This document shows, piece after piece, positions 37,621 through 46,835 of a DNA stretch of 64,000 bases (position 1 is its first letter; every line of letters begins with the position of its first letter). The DNA comes from Mycobacterium sp. E2479 (GTDB taxonomy: Bacteria > Actinomycetota > Actinomycetes > Mycobacteriales > Mycobacteriaceae), in assembly GCF_001667925.1 (NCBI RefSeq), contig NZ_LZJR01000010.1, forward strand, positions 121,960-185,959. The letters run 5' to 3'. Made by a program: the position numbers and the translations under genes. The notes under the pieces were generated by a model. The model saw only the letters and a program-made list of their open reading frames with translations. It did not search any database and was not told the origin of the DNA.

Positions 37621-38487
37621 ATGCGATCGCTGGACTGGCCATTCAGAGGAACCGAAGCGCTGGCAGCCGGACTGCTCACACCGCATCAATTGCGGACCGA
37701 TTTCGAAATGGTCCATCGCAACGTGTACATCCCTCGCGCGACGACATTGACCGCCGTGACCCGGGCGATCGCGACCTGGCTGTGGTCTGGGCGGACCGCG
37801 ACGCTGGCGGGCCTGTCCGCGGCCGCACTGCACCGGACGGCGTGGATCGACGACTGGCTGCCCGCCGAGCTCAACCGAGCCGGCCGAGACAAAGCGCGCG
37901 GCATCATCTCGTACAGCGACACCCTCGACGATGATGAGACGACAGTGTGCCACGGAATGCGCCTGACCACGCCTGCACGCACGGCGTTCGACCTGGCCAG
38001 GCGAAAGGGCTTGACAACAGCGGTGATTCGGCTCGACGCGCTGATGCATGCATCGGGCTTGAAGCTCGCTGACGTCGAACTATTGGCCGACCGCCACCGC
38101 GGAGCGCGCGGAATCGTGCAGTTGCGTCAGGTCCTGCCGCTCACCGACGGGGGCGCGGAATCACCGTACGAGACCAAGACTCGCTTGCTCTCCGTGGGCA
38201 GCGGATTGCCACGACCACAGACCCAGATAAAAGTGGTCAACGAATGCGGCAGGGTGCTAGCGCGCATTGATATGGGGTGGGAGGACTGGAAGGTCGGAGT
38301 GGAATTCGATGGCGCGCAGCACTGGACCGATCCTGCGCAGCGGACCCGAGACATCGATCGACTGGCAGAGCTTGAGGCGAGGGGTTGGACGATAGTCCGG
38401 GTCAGCGCCGACCTGCTCAGCCGTCGGCCCCACGTCGTTGTGGCGCGCGTTCGCAACGCCCTGCTCGCCGCGGGCTGTCCGCTCTAA
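37621..38487 (+). CDS. DUF559 / Vsr-like endonuclease-domain protein with AbiEi-like N-terminus (copy B)
   Basis: 288 residues from ATG 37621; upstream in-frame starts would add an unconserved extension. It aligns along its whole length with copy A at 17780: TEALAAGLLTPHQLRTDF against SEALRQRKLTRYQLLTDF, TPARTAFDLAR against TSLVRTAFDLAR, and DRHRGARGIVQLRQVLPL against KRHRGARGLHQLRTVLPL. The nuclease residues E184, D217 in IDMGW, E228 in VGVEFDG and H234 are kept. It is not a recent duplicate: identity is moderate. It separates the Rv0875c-like and Rv0874c-region genes and has its own direct repeats 37 nt upstream and just after the stop. Function unknown; mobile nuclease cassette inferred. 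Confidence 0.85.
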   Translation: MRSLDWPFRGTEALAAGLLTPHQLRTDFEMVHRNVYIPRATTLTAVTRAIATWLWSGRTATLAGLSAAALHRTAWIDDWLPAELNRAGRDKARGIISYSDTLDDDETTVCHGMRLTTPARTAFDLARRKGLTTAVIRLDALMHASGLKLADVELLADRHRGARGIVQLRQVLPLTDGGAESPYETKTRLLSVGSGLPRPQTQIKVVNECGRVLARIDMGWEDWKVGVEFDGAQHWTDPAQRTRDIDRLAELEARGWTIVRVSADLLSRRPHVVVARVRNALLAAGCPL

Positions 38488-38490
38488 CGT

Positions 38491-38546
38491 CGAGCGTGGA
38501 GTTGATGGGAAAATTCGCCAAATTTCGCGCAACACGTCCACGTTCG
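38491..38546. repeat. Hairpin and direct-repeat copy after DUF559 gene B
   Basis: CGAGCGTGGA (38491-38500) pairs with TCCACGTTCG (38537-38546), with an additional GTTG/CAAC pair inside. The loop holds the AT-rich AAAATTCGCCAAATTTCG. The right arm, with the preceding GCGCAA (38527-38546), is the second copy of the 20-bp repeat seen at 37565-37584. It starts 3 nt after the stop codon and lies between convergent genes, so it may also terminate both. Confidence 0.75.
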
Positions 38547-38562
38547 CCGCGATACGCAATGG

Positions 38563-39567
38563 CTAGGCCCCATGGCCGGCGGGCACGCGTTCACCTTCGA
38601 CCGGCGGTCCGGGCGGCGTTCCCGCCCCAAACGGCTTGCCGCCGAGGCTTTCTCGTCCGTGCGGGACTAGCCAGCCGGCCAGGTCCGGACCCTTGGGCAC
38701 GATCCGGGTGGGGTTGATGTCGGCGTGCACGATGTAGTAGTGCTGCTTGATCTGGACGAAATCGACGGTGTCACCGAATCCGGGTGTCTGGAACAGGTCG
38801 CGCGCGTAGGCCCACAGCACCGGCATTTCGCTCAATTTGCTGCGATTGCATTTGAAATGCCCGTGATACACGGGGTCGAAGCGGGCCAGGGTGGTGAACA
38901 ACCGCACATCGGCCTCGGTGATGGTGTCGCCGACCAGATATCGCTGGTCGCTCAGCCGTTCGCTCACCCAATCCAGCGCGGTGAACAATCGGTCGTAGGC
39001 CGCGTCGTAGGCCTCCTGCGAGCCGGCGAACCCGCACCGGTAGACGCCATTGTTGATCTCGGTGTAGACCTTCTTGTTCACCTCGTCGATCTCGGCACGA
39101 AGGTGCTGGGGATACAGTTCGGGCGCTCCGGCACGGTGGTAGGCCGACCATTCCGTCGAGAGATCCAGGGTCATCTGCGCGAAGTCGTTGGTGACCACCG
39201 CCCCGGTTCCGACGTCGACGATCGCCGGGACCGTGATGCCTTTGGGGTAGTCGGGGAACCGCTTGAAGTAGGCGTCCTGCAACCGCGGAATCTTCAAAAC
39301 CGGGTCCACTCCGCCCGGATCGAGATCGAATGTCCAACTGCGCTCGTCGTGGGTGGGGCCGCAGAAACCAATGGAGAGAACACTTTCCAGGCCCAGCAGA
39401 CGCCGCACGATGATCGCGCGGTTCGCCCACGGGCACGCCCGGGCGACGATAAGCCGGTACCGCCCGGGCTCGACCGGATAGCCGTCGCGCCCGTCGGCGG
39501 TGATGCGGGTGGTGATGTAGTTGGTGTCACGGGTGAATTCACCCGCCCCGGCAACGTAGGTGGCCAT
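38563..39567 (-). CDS. Xi-class glutathione transferase / thiol-dependent hydroquinone reductase-like protein
   Basis: 334 residues from ATG 39567. The family of glutathionyl-hydroquinone reductases (YqjG/ECM4) is recognised by ARACPWANRAIIVRRLLGLE with catalytic Cys50 in CPWA, GFCGPTHDERSWTF and PKGITVPAIVDVGTGAVVTNDFAQM. The all-helical C-domain has YLVGDTITEADVRLFTTLARFDPVYHGHFKCN. The family reduces thiol adducts of hydroquinones. Mycobacteria lack glutathione and use mycothiol, so the natural co-substrate is uncertain. The C-terminal ~40 residues are Pro/Gly-rich. It lies 17 nt downstream of fadE10 on the same strand, likely in one operon. Confidence 0.9.
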   Translation of the reverse strand: MATYVAGAGEFTRDTNYITTRITADGRDGYPVEPGRYRLIVARACPWANRAIIVRRLLGLESVLSIGFCGPTHDERSWTFDLDPGGVDPVLKIPRLQDAYFKRFPDYPKGITVPAIVDVGTGAVVTNDFAQMTLDLSTEWSAYHRAGAPELYPQHLRAEIDEVNKKVYTEINNGVYRCGFAGSQEAYDAAYDRLFTALDWVSERLSDQRYLVGDTITEADVRLFTTLARFDPVYHGHFKCNRSKLSEMPVLWAYARDLFQTPGFGDTVDFVQIKQHYYIVHADINPTRIVPKGPDLAGWLVPHGRESLGGKPFGAGTPPGPPVEGERVPAGHGA

Positions 39568-39584
39568 GATGACAAAACTCCTCG

Positions 39585-41537
39585 CTAGAGATGCGCCTCC
39601 GTCGGCGCAGCCACCGTCAGAAACCGCCGAGCCAGGTTGGTCTCAGTGGACGCTCCTTGTTCCCAGTGCGCGATCCACGGCCCGGTACCCTCTGACTGGT
39701 CGATGATCCCGTCTTCGAGCCATGTGTAACGGCCTTCCAGGACATTGTGGGTCAGCTGAACGTCGCTGGTGTCGGTGTTGGTCCACAGCGCGTGGAAAAG
39801 GGCCTCCACGCGGAGCGTCGCTTGCTGACAGAACGTTTCGGCCAGCTCGTAAGCCTGTTGACCGACAGTCGCGTCGGCGACCCGCTCGCCCTCGGCGCGC
39901 ACGCACACCGCTGACATCGCGAACAGCTCGGCACCGATGTCGACGATGCGCCCGAGGAATCCCTGCCGCTGTTCCAGCTTGGCCTGCCACCTCGCCATCC
40001 CGTAGAAGGTGTTGCGCGCCAGCTTGCGGGTGGAGCGTTCGACAAACCGGAGGTGTGTGGCCAACGGGCCGAATTCGCTGTACGCCTTCGGTCGCTGCCC
40101 TTCGCCGAAGACTAACTGTGGCAACCACTTCCCGTAGAAACCGCTCGCGCCGACCGCCGCGGCGGCCTTCTGCTTCAGACCCGCGTCGGCCTTGGCGAGG
40201 TCACCGGCCGCACTCAAGTGGGCATCGACCGCCTCGCGGGCGATAAGGAGCCTCATGATCTCGCTGGACCCTTCGAAGATGCGATTTATCCGCAGGTCCC
40301 GCACCACCTGCTCGACCGGCACCGCGCGCTCGCCGCGCGCGGCTAATGACTCCGCGGTCTCATAGCCCCGCCCACCCCGGATCTGCAAGAGCTCGTCGCC
40401 AATCAAACAGCCCATCTCGCTGGCCCACAGTTTGGCCAACGCCGCCTCGATCCGGATGTCGTTGCGTCCCTCGTCGGCCATCTGCGAAGACAACTCGAGC
40501 ACCGCATCAAGCGCGTAGGTGGTGGCGGCCATGAACGAGATCTTGCTAGCCACCGCTTCATGTTTGGCCAGCGGCTTGCCCCACTGGACGCGTTCGCCCG
40601 ACCATTCGCGTGCGATCTTCAGCGCCCACTTGGCCGCCCCCGTTGCGGTCGCAGGCAGCGACAGCCGTCCGGCGTTGAGCGTGGTCAACGCGATCTTGAG
40701 CCCGTCGCCCTCGCGGCCGATCAGATTCTCGCTGGGCACCCGAACGCGGTGCAGCCTGGTCACGCCGTTCTCGATACCGCGCAGCCCCATGAACTTGTTA
40801 CGGCGCTCTACGGTGATCCCGGGTGAATCGGCCTCGACCACGAAGGCGCTGATTCCACCCCGGTGTCCGTCGCTCTTGGGCACCCGGGCCATAACCACCA
40901 GCAGTTCGGCGACCACACCGTTGGTGGTCCACAACTTCACGCCCTCGAGTTGGTAAGCCGTCCCGCCGTCGACCGGCGTCGCCGTCGAGGCCAGGCGTGC
41001 CGGGTCTGAGCCAACGTCTGGTTCGGTGAGCAGAAACGCCGATATGGCCCCAGCAGCACAGCGCGGCAAGAATTTCCGCTTCTGTTCGGGGGTCCCGGCG
41101 AGTTTGAGCGGTTCGGGTACCCCGATCGACTGATGGGCCGACAGCAGTGCACCGAGACTGGGATGAACGCTCGAAACCATCATCAGCGCGCGGTTGTAGG
41201 CGACTTGCGACATGCCCAGGCCACCGAATTCCGTGGGTATTTTCATGCCGAAGCAGCCCAATTCGGCAAGGCCCTTGACGTATTCATCGGGAATCTGCGC
41301 GTCACGCTCGACGACACTGCCGTCGATGGTGTCCAGAAGTTGTCGCAGCTTTTCGAGAAACGCACGGATGCGCGCCTCGTCGGCGTCAGACGGCGTGGGA
41401 AATGGATGTATGAGCTCCAGCGGAAAACGACCAAGGAATAAGCCTTTGGCGAACGACGGTTTATCCCAACCACTTTCGCGGGATTCCTCGGCGAGTGCTC
41501 TCGCCTGCTCCTCGGTGACCTGCGCTTGCTGTGCCAT
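39585..41537 (-). CDS. fadE10: Acyl-CoA dehydrogenase FadE10
   Basis: 650 residues from ATG 41537, the length of Rv0873. The acyl-CoA dehydrogenase N-, middle and C-domains are preceded by ~55 residues and followed by a ~200-residue helical extension, the layout of very-long-chain enzymes. Visible are AFLLTEPDVGSDPARL (FAD/substrate), YQLEGVKLWTTNG, FMGLRGIENGV, and QIRGGRGYETAESLA with the flavin contact, then RINRIFEGSSEIMRLLIARE. It introduces the alpha-beta double bond in fatty acyl-CoA; the specific chain is unknown. The M. tuberculosis PE_PGRS15 gene next to it is absent here. Confidence 0.95.
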   Translation of the reverse strand: MAQQAQVTEEQARALAEESRESGWDKPSFAKGLFLGRFPLELIHPFPTPSDADEARIRAFLEKLRQLLDTIDGSVVERDAQIPDEYVKGLAELGCFGMKIPTEFGGLGMSQVAYNRALMMVSSVHPSLGALLSAHQSIGVPEPLKLAGTPEQKRKFLPRCAAGAISAFLLTEPDVGSDPARLASTATPVDGGTAYQLEGVKLWTTNGVVAELLVVMARVPKSDGHRGGISAFVVEADSPGITVERRNKFMGLRGIENGVTRLHRVRVPSENLIGREGDGLKIALTTLNAGRLSLPATATGAAKWALKIAREWSGERVQWGKPLAKHEAVASKISFMAATTYALDAVLELSSQMADEGRNDIRIEAALAKLWASEMGCLIGDELLQIRGGRGYETAESLAARGERAVPVEQVVRDLRINRIFEGSSEIMRLLIAREAVDAHLSAAGDLAKADAGLKQKAAAAVGASGFYGKWLPQLVFGEGQRPKAYSEFGPLATHLRFVERSTRKLARNTFYGMARWQAKLEQRQGFLGRIVDIGAELFAMSAVCVRAEGERVADATVGQQAYELAETFCQQATLRVEALFHALWTNTDTSDVQLTHNVLEGRYTWLEDGIIDQSEGTGPWIAHWEQGASTETNLARRFLTVAAPTEAHL

Positions 41538-41667
41538 CGCAGCCTCCTCGCTAACGACTCACACGACGCGGGAGTACCCCGCTACTGGCCCGAATACCAC
41601 GCCTACAGATCTCGAAGTTACCACCGAGTAGCTTCGCGGCGCAGTACGTTGTGGGCCACCGCCGGCG

Positions 41668-42075
41668 TCAGGCGTCGAGCTCCCGGGCCACTGCCTTGAC
41701 CACCTCGGAAACCCGGCGGGCAGTCTTGCGGTCCGGATAGCGACCCTTGCGCAACTCAGGCTGCACCGCACTTTCCAGCAGCGTGATCATGTCCTCGACC
41801 ATGCCGTGCAGCTCGTCGGGACTGTGCTTGTGCTCGGCGGGCACCTCGCGACGCGCCTTGGTCAGGCTGGGCGGCGGCTCAATCAGTTTGAGGCTCAACG
41901 CTTGCGGTCCGCGCCGTCCGGAGGCGATGCCGAACTCGACACGCTGGCCAGCCTTGAGGCCCTCAACCCCGGCGGGCAACGCCGACGAGCGAACGTATAC
42001 GTCTTCGCCGTCCTCTTGCGACAGGAACCCGAAGCCCTTGTCAGCGTCGTACCACTTAACCTTGCCCGTCGGCAC
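41668..42075 (-). CDS. cspB: Cold-shock-domain protein CspB
   Basis: 135 residues from GTG 42075, matching Rv0871. The upstream open frame adds 15 unconserved residues, while AGGTGA lies 5 nt before this GTG. Residues 1-65 are a cold-shock domain with the RNP motifs [13 protein letters not shown] and DVYVRSS, and the rest is a C-terminal extension ([17 protein letters not shown], then [25 protein letters not shown]) found in the mycobacterial Rv0871 type. It is a nucleic-acid chaperone expected in the cytoplasm. It is divergent from the YccF-moaA2 operon, and its upstream region contains two inverted repeats. Confidence 0.93.
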   Translation of the reverse strand: MPTGKVKWYDADKGFGFLSQEDGEDVYVRSSALPAGVEGLKAGQRVEFGIASGRRGPQALSLKLIEPPPSLTKARREVPAEHKHSPDELHGMVEDMITLLESAVQPELRKGRYPDRKTARRVSEVVKAVARELDA

Positions 42076-42125
42076 TGGTCTCACCTGCTTGTCTAACGAA
42101 TCAATAGAGGTAGGAAACACAATAA

Positions 42126-42168
42126 GCGTCCCGCCTGCGCAGGACGCCGTATTAGGAGTCTGATCCTA
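42126..42168. promoter_or_regulatory. Two inverted repeats in the cspB/YccF divergent promoter region
   Basis: GCGTCC (42126-42131) pairs with GGACGC (42142-42147), and TAGGA (42153-42157) with TCCTA (42164-42168). The first lies 51-72 nt upstream of cspB and may fold in its leader RNA; the second looks like a short operator. No regulator can be named. Confidence 0.4.
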
Positions 42169-42240
42169 CTCGCGGGCCCGGGCGACAAGCACCCCCGTTA
42201 TCGGGCACTCGGTACGCTTGGTAATAACCGCGGAGGAGAT

Positions 42241-42648
42241 ATGCGCCTGATCCTGAACGTCATCTGGTTAGTCTTCGGCGGCCTCTGGCTGGCCGTCGGA
42301 TACCTGGCTGCGGCGATCATCAGCTTCCTGCTCATCGTCACGATCCCGTTCGGCTTCGCGTCGTTGCGCATCGCCTCCTATGCGCTGTGGCCGTTCGGCC
42401 GCACGATTGTGGACAAGCCGACGGCGGGGTCTGGCGCCCTGGTCGGAAACGTGATCTGGGTGTTGCTGTTCGGTGTGTGGCTGGCGATCGGTCATCTGGC
42501 CAGCGCGGCGGCGATGGCGGTCACGATCGTCGGCATCCCCTTGGCGTTGGCCAACCTGAAACTGATTCCGGTGTCATTGATGCCGCTGGGCAAGCAGATT
42601 GTCCCGGTCAGCTCACCGACCGACTACGCGCCCCCGGCGGCCGCATGA
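42241..42648 (+). CDS. YccF-family inner membrane protein (Rv0870c-like)
   Basis: 135 residues from ATG 42241, with GGAGGAG 5 nt upstream. Two tandem YccF (DUF307) units can be seen, each with a WLxxGxWLAxGxLxxA hairpin (LIWLVFGGLWLAVGYLAAAIISFLL-type and VIWVLLFGVWLAIGHLASAAAMAV) followed by TIPFGFASLRIA or TIVGIPLALANLKL. That gives about four membrane helices, and a short hydrophilic tail follows. Function is unknown. Its stop overlaps the moaA2 start as ATGA (42645-42648), so the two are translationally coupled. Confidence 0.9.
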   Translation: MRLILNVIWLVFGGLWLAVGYLAAAIISFLLIVTIPFGFASLRIASYALWPFGRTIVDKPTAGSGALVGNVIWVLLFGVWLAIGHLASAAAMAVTIVGIPLALANLKLIPVSLMPLGKQIVPVSSPTDYAPPAAA

Positions 42649-43727
42649 CTTTGACGACGCTGGGCGTCCCGTCAGTGCCGAGGCGCGACGGCGGCGCGGC
42701 CGTTTCTGCCGGTGCCCCCGCCACCGGCCCGCTGGTTGACACCTATGGGCGGGTCGCCACCGATCTGCGGATCTCGCTGACCGACCGCTGCAACCTGCGG
42801 TGCACTTATTGCATGCCCGCGGAGGGCCTGAACTGGCTACCGGGCGAGCAACTGCTGGATGCTCACGAACTCGCCAGACTGATGCGCATTGCGGTTACCC
42901 GGCTGGGGGTGACCAGCGTGCGGTTCACCGGCGGCGAACCCCTGCTGGCGCGCCACCTCGAAGTAGTGGTCGCCGATGCGGCCGCTCTGCAGCCCCGCCC
43001 CGAGATCTCGCTGACCACTAACGGTATCGGGCTGGCGCGTCGCGCCGCCGGGCTCGCGGCGGCCGGCCTGAATCGCGTCAACGTCTCACTCGACAGCGTG
43101 GATCGGCAGAATTTCGCGGCCATCACCCGCCGCGATCGCCTCGCCGACGTGCTGGACGGCTTGGCCGCCGCCAACGAAGCCGGCCTGACGCCGGTGAAGG
43201 TGAACGCCGTGCTGGACCCCGGCACCGGCCGCGAGGACGTGGTGGACCTGTTGCGGTTCTGCCTCGAGCACGGCTATCAGTTGCGCGTCATCGAGCAGAT
43301 GCCCCTGGATGCCGGGCACCAATGGCGACGGGACGCGGCGCTGAAGGCCGACGACGTGCTCGCCGCGCTGCGCCCACATTTTCGGCTGCGGCCCGATCCC
43401 GCGCCGCGGGGCTCGGCCCCCGCTGAGCTGTGGCTGGTCGATACCGGCCCGGGCACGCCGAGCGGCAAGTTCGGGGTCATCGCATCGGTCTCGCACGCGT
43501 TCTGCGCGGCGTGCGACCGCACGCGCTTGACGGCCGACGGCCAGATCCGCAGCTGCCTGTTCGCCAAACAAGAGACCGACCTGCGCGGGCTATTGCGCAG
43601 CGGTGCGCCCGACGACGCGATCGAGGCGGCGTGGCGCACTGCGATGTGGGGCAAACCCGCCGGTCATGGCATCAACGATCCGAACTTCATCCAGCCCGAC
43701 CGCCCGATGAGCGCGATCGGTGGCTAG
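42645..43727 (+). CDS. moaA2: GTP 3',8-cyclase MoaA2 (molybdenum cofactor biosynthesis)
   Basis: 360 residues from ATG 42645, matching Rv0869c. It is a radical-SAM enzyme: the N-terminal 4Fe-4S cluster motif CNLRCTYC (C-x3-C-x2-C) follows SLTDR, and GGEPLL is the next SAM motif. A second C-terminal cluster uses FCAACDRTRLTADGQIRSC (C-x2-C-x13-C). The C-terminus usually ends GG for activity; here it ends AIGG, the expected GG tail. With MoaC it makes cyclic pyranopterin monophosphate from GTP. moaD2 follows after 4 nt. Confidence 0.96.
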   Translation: MTLTTLGVPSVPRRDGGAAVSAGAPATGPLVDTYGRVATDLRISLTDRCNLRCTYCMPAEGLNWLPGEQLLDAHELARLMRIAVTRLGVTSVRFTGGEPLLARHLEVVVADAAALQPRPEISLTTNGIGLARRAAGLAAAGLNRVNVSLDSVDRQNFAAITRRDRLADVLDGLAAANEAGLTPVKVNAVLDPGTGREDVVDLLRFCLEHGYQLRVIEQMPLDAGHQWRRDAALKADDVLAALRPHFRLRPDPAPRGSAPAELWLVDTGPGTPSGKFGVIASVSHAFCAACDRTRLTADGQIRSCLFAKQETDLRGLLRSGAPDDAIEAAWRTAMWGKPAGHGINDPNFIQPDRPMSAIGG

Positions 43728-43731
43728 TCCC

Positions 43732-44010
43732 ATGGGGCAGACCCCTGTCCAAGCCAACGGAATTCAGGTGACGGTGCGCTACTTCGCCGCCGCGCGCGCG
43801 GCCGCGGGCGTCGACTCAGAGTCGGTGGTGCTGCGTCCCGGCACCACGGTCGGCGAGCTGGTCGAGCGGCTCGCCGTTCGAGGGTCTGGCTTGGCCACCG
43901 TGCTGAACCGGTGCTCGTACCTGCGCGACGGGATCGCCGTCCGCGACGACACCACGGCGTTGCAATCCGGTGACACGATCGATGTCCTGCCGCCCTTTTC
44001 TGGCGGTTGA
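43732..44010 (+). CDS. moaD2: Molybdopterin synthase small subunit MoaD2
   Basis: 92 residues from ATG 43732, matching Rv0868c; GTG 43720 overlapping the moaA2 stop is an alternative. It is a ubiquitin-like beta-grasp protein: VTVRYFAAARAAAGVDSESV, TVGELVERLA, the YLRDGIAV strand, and the C-terminal PPFSGG whose Gly-Gly is converted to a thiocarboxylate. It delivers sulfur to MoaE2. The matching large subunit, moaE2, lies on the other side of rpfA at 45396-45821. Confidence 0.95.
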   Translation: MGQTPVQANGIQVTVRYFAAARAAAGVDSESVVLRPGTTVGELVERLAVRGSGLATVLNRCSYLRDGIAVRDDTTALQSGDTIDVLPPFSGG

Positions 44011-44013
44011 AAC

Positions 44014-44029
44014 TGTGACATATCTCACG
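44014..44029 (+). promoter_or_regulatory. Crp (Rv3676-type) binding site upstream of rpfA
   Basis: TGTGACATATCTCACG matches TGTGA-N6-TCACA at 9 of 10 positions. It lies about 100 nt upstream of the riboswitch and 430 nt upstream of the rpfA start. M. tuberculosis rpfA is a documented Crp target, so cAMP-dependent control is likely here as well. Confidence 0.8.
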
Positions 44030-44114
44030 TAACGGAACGATAACGGCGCGGTCACGCTCCGATATCGACCCCTATGAGCTGCGCAAACACTATGTGTTCC
44101 TGCGGTTTTCACGG

Positions 44115-44350
44115 AGGGCCGAGAGGGAAACGCCGGGTTCCGCTCAACGTGACGAGACCAACAGAAACGGTTACCGTCTCCGAAGGCTCGCCAGCCATCC
44201 CGATTGGCGGACCTCCCCTCCCTATCGCGCCGAGCTCCATCCAATAGGCGGGGGGCCTCCGAACTACATGGATGGAGACGGGGGACCCACCGGTCCACCG
44301 TGATCGGAATGGGGCCGCACGCGGCTCCTAGGGGTGAAGTCGGCGTCGTC
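44115..44350 (+). ncRNA. ydaO/yuaA-type c-di-AMP riboswitch in the rpfA leader
   Basis: The long leader between moaD2 and rpfA has the conserved blocks of the ydaO class. These include CGCCGGGTTCCGCTCAACGTG early on, GGGGGACCCACCGG in the middle, and the diagnostic 3' block CCTAGGGGTGAAGT at 44327-44340. Boundaries are approximate. This class binds cyclic di-AMP, usually turning off downstream cell-wall hydrolase genes; rpfA leaders in mycobacteria are known carriers. It ends about 95 nt before the start codon, leaving room for an expression platform. Confidence 0.88.
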
Positions 44351-44421
44351 TCATTTGACGACGACGCCGGCCGGGTGGCCTCTCCAACCCGAACCCGACA
44401 GCTGACCTCGCAGGCGCGTGA

Positions 44422-45303
<882 letters not shown>

Positions 45304-45320
45304 CGCCGCCTCACCCCCCG

Positions 45321-45352
45321 CACGCCCCGAAACCCCTCCTTTTCGGGGCGTG
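45321..45352. terminator. Strong intrinsic terminator between rpfA and moaE2
   Basis: CACGCCCCGAAA (45321-45332) and TTTCGGGGCGTG (45341-45352) pair perfectly over 12 bp with an 8-nt loop, and TTTT sits at the loop side. It starts 18 nt after the rpfA stop and is 43 nt from the convergent moaE2 stop, so it can serve both. Confidence 0.9.
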
Positions 45353-45395
45353 TCGGGCATGGTGCAGCATTCCGGTGGCCGACGTGCCTGGCGCG

Positions 45396-45821
45396 TCAGG
45401 CCGAGCCCACCCACTCTTCGGTTCCGTCGGCGAAGAATTGGTGCTTCCACACCGGTAGCCGCGCCTTGATGGTGTCCACCAAGAGCGCGCAGGTGGCGAA
45501 TGCTGCCTGCCTATGGTCGGCGGCGACGGCGGCCACCAGAGCCGCCTCTCCGATGCGTAGCGCGCCGATGCGGTGGCTTGCGGCGACTGCCCGTACGCCG
45601 CTGGACTGCTCGGCCACCTCGGCCACCACATCGGCGATGACCTGGTCGGCCGACGGGTGCGCGGAGTACTCGAGTCGCACCACCCGCCGTCCGCCGTCGT
45701 GGTCGCGGATCATGCCGACGAACCCGACGATGGCCCCGGCCGACTGATGGCCCACTAACTCTTCATGCTCGGCCAGTGAAATCGGGTGCTCGGTCATGGC
45801 TGCGCGCACGACGAGCGTCAT
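45396..45821 (-). CDS. moaE2: Molybdopterin synthase large subunit MoaE2
   Basis: 141 residues from ATG 45821, matching Rv0866. The family motifs are [57 protein letters not shown] and the active-site [20 protein letters not shown], with the catalytic Lys of the WKHQ block. It transfers sulfur from MoaD2 to precursor Z to make molybdopterin. The start overlaps the mog stop as ATGA. The order moaC2-mog-moaE2 is fully coupled. Confidence 0.96.
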   Translation of the reverse strand: MTLVVRAAMTEHPISLAEHEELVGHQSAGAIVGFVGMIRDHDGGRRVVRLEYSAHPSADQVIADVVAEVAEQSSGVRAVAASHRIGALRIGEAALVAAVAADHRQAAFATCALLVDTIKARLPVWKHQFFADGTEEWVGSA

Positions 45822-46300
45822 CGCAGGTGATCTTTACCGGCGAGCTGGTCGAGTGCGTGGTCGAGCACATCGGCGAGCACACCGAGGCCGTCGCGAACTC
45901 CTCCCGGCGAACCAGGCAGGTTGACGATCAAGGTCTGGCCGGCCACGCCGCACACCCCGCGCGACAGCACCGACGTCGGCACCTTCGGCAGGCCCGACTG
46001 GCGGATCGCTTCCGCTAGCCCCGGAATCATGTAGTCGACTACGGCCACGGTGTGGTCCGGCGTGCTGTCGCTGGGCGAGATGCCGGTGCCGCCGGAGGTG
46101 ATGATGACATCGACCTCGGCGCCGATCGCGGTGCGCAGCGCGGCACCGACCGGCGGCCCGTCGGCAACCACCTCCGGCTGCGGTGCCGAAAAGCCGCGTT
46201 CTGCGAGCCATTCGGCGATGATCGGGCCGCAGCGGTCGTCGTAGACTCCCGACGCCGCGCGGGTCGAGGCGATGATGATGCGGGCGGAACGGGTGCTCAT
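45818..46300 (-). CDS. mog: Molybdopterin adenylyltransferase Mog
   Basis: 160 residues from ATG 46300, matching Rv0865. This start overlaps the moaC2 stop by 4 nt; four codons of open frame upstream are ignored. The MoaB/Mog fold is shown by [48 protein letters not shown] (the GGTG loop that binds molybdopterin) and [17 protein letters not shown]. It adenylates molybdopterin before molybdate insertion. It is the middle gene of the moaC2-mog-moaE2 operon. Confidence 0.95.
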   Translation of the reverse strand: MSTRSARIIIASTRAASGVYDDRCGPIIAEWLAERGFSAPQPEVVADGPPVGAALRTAIGAEVDVIITSGGTGISPSDSTPDHTVAVVDYMIPGLAEAIRQSGLPKVPTSVLSRGVCGVAGQTLIVNLPGSPGGVRDGLGVLADVLDHALDQLAGKDHLR

Positions 46301-46827
46301 TGGCGCGCCCACCTTCCGGTTTTGCCGCCTTCCTTGCGCAGCACTCGGATGTCGTCGATCCGTGCGGCCGGGTCCACCGCCTTGATCATGTCGTAGAGCG
46401 TCAGGCCCGCGACGCTGACGGCCGTCAGCGCTTCCATCTCCACCCCCGTGCGGTCGGTGCTTCGCACTGTTGCGGTGATCTGGATCTCAGACTCCCCCAC
46501 GGTGAAGTCGATGTCGACCCCTGTGAGAGCGAGTTGATGACAAAGCGGGACGAGTTCGCTGGTGCGCTTCGCGGCCTGAATGCCGGCTATCCGGGCCGTG
46601 GCGAGCGCATCGCCCTTGGGCAGTCCGCCGGCCGAGATCAGCGCCAGCACTTGCGGCGACGAGCGCAGGACGCCCGCGGCCACCGCGGTCCGCTTGGTGG
46701 CCAGCTTTTCGCTGACGTCGACCATGTGCGCCGCCCCCTGGTCGTCCAAATGTGACAGGGGGCCCGAGCCGGCGTCTTCGGAAGCCGAGTTCGCCGAGGC
46801 TTCGGAGCCCTCAGAGGCCCTGGCCAT
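46297..46827 (-). CDS. moaC2: Cyclic pyranopterin monophosphate synthase MoaC2
   Basis: 176 residues from ATG 46827 (Rv0864 has about 167). The first ~30 residues ([17 protein letters not shown]) are a Ser/Glu-rich extension. The enzyme core then begins [16 protein letters not shown] and has [40 protein letters not shown] and [27 protein letters not shown], which contains the catalytic Lys and Asp. It completes the conversion started by MoaA2, whose gene is across rpfA. First of the three coupled genes; the small Rv0863-like gene is 8 nt upstream. Confidence 0.95.
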   Translation of the reverse strand: MARASEGSEASANSASEDAGSGPLSHLDDQGAAHMVDVSEKLATKRTAVAAGVLRSSPQVLALISAGGLPKGDALATARIAGIQAAKRTSELVPLCHQLALTGVDIDFTVGESEIQITATVRSTDRTGVEMEALTAVSVAGLTLYDMIKAVDPAARIDDIRVLRKEGGKTGRWARQ

Positions 46828-46835
46828 CTGGCGGC

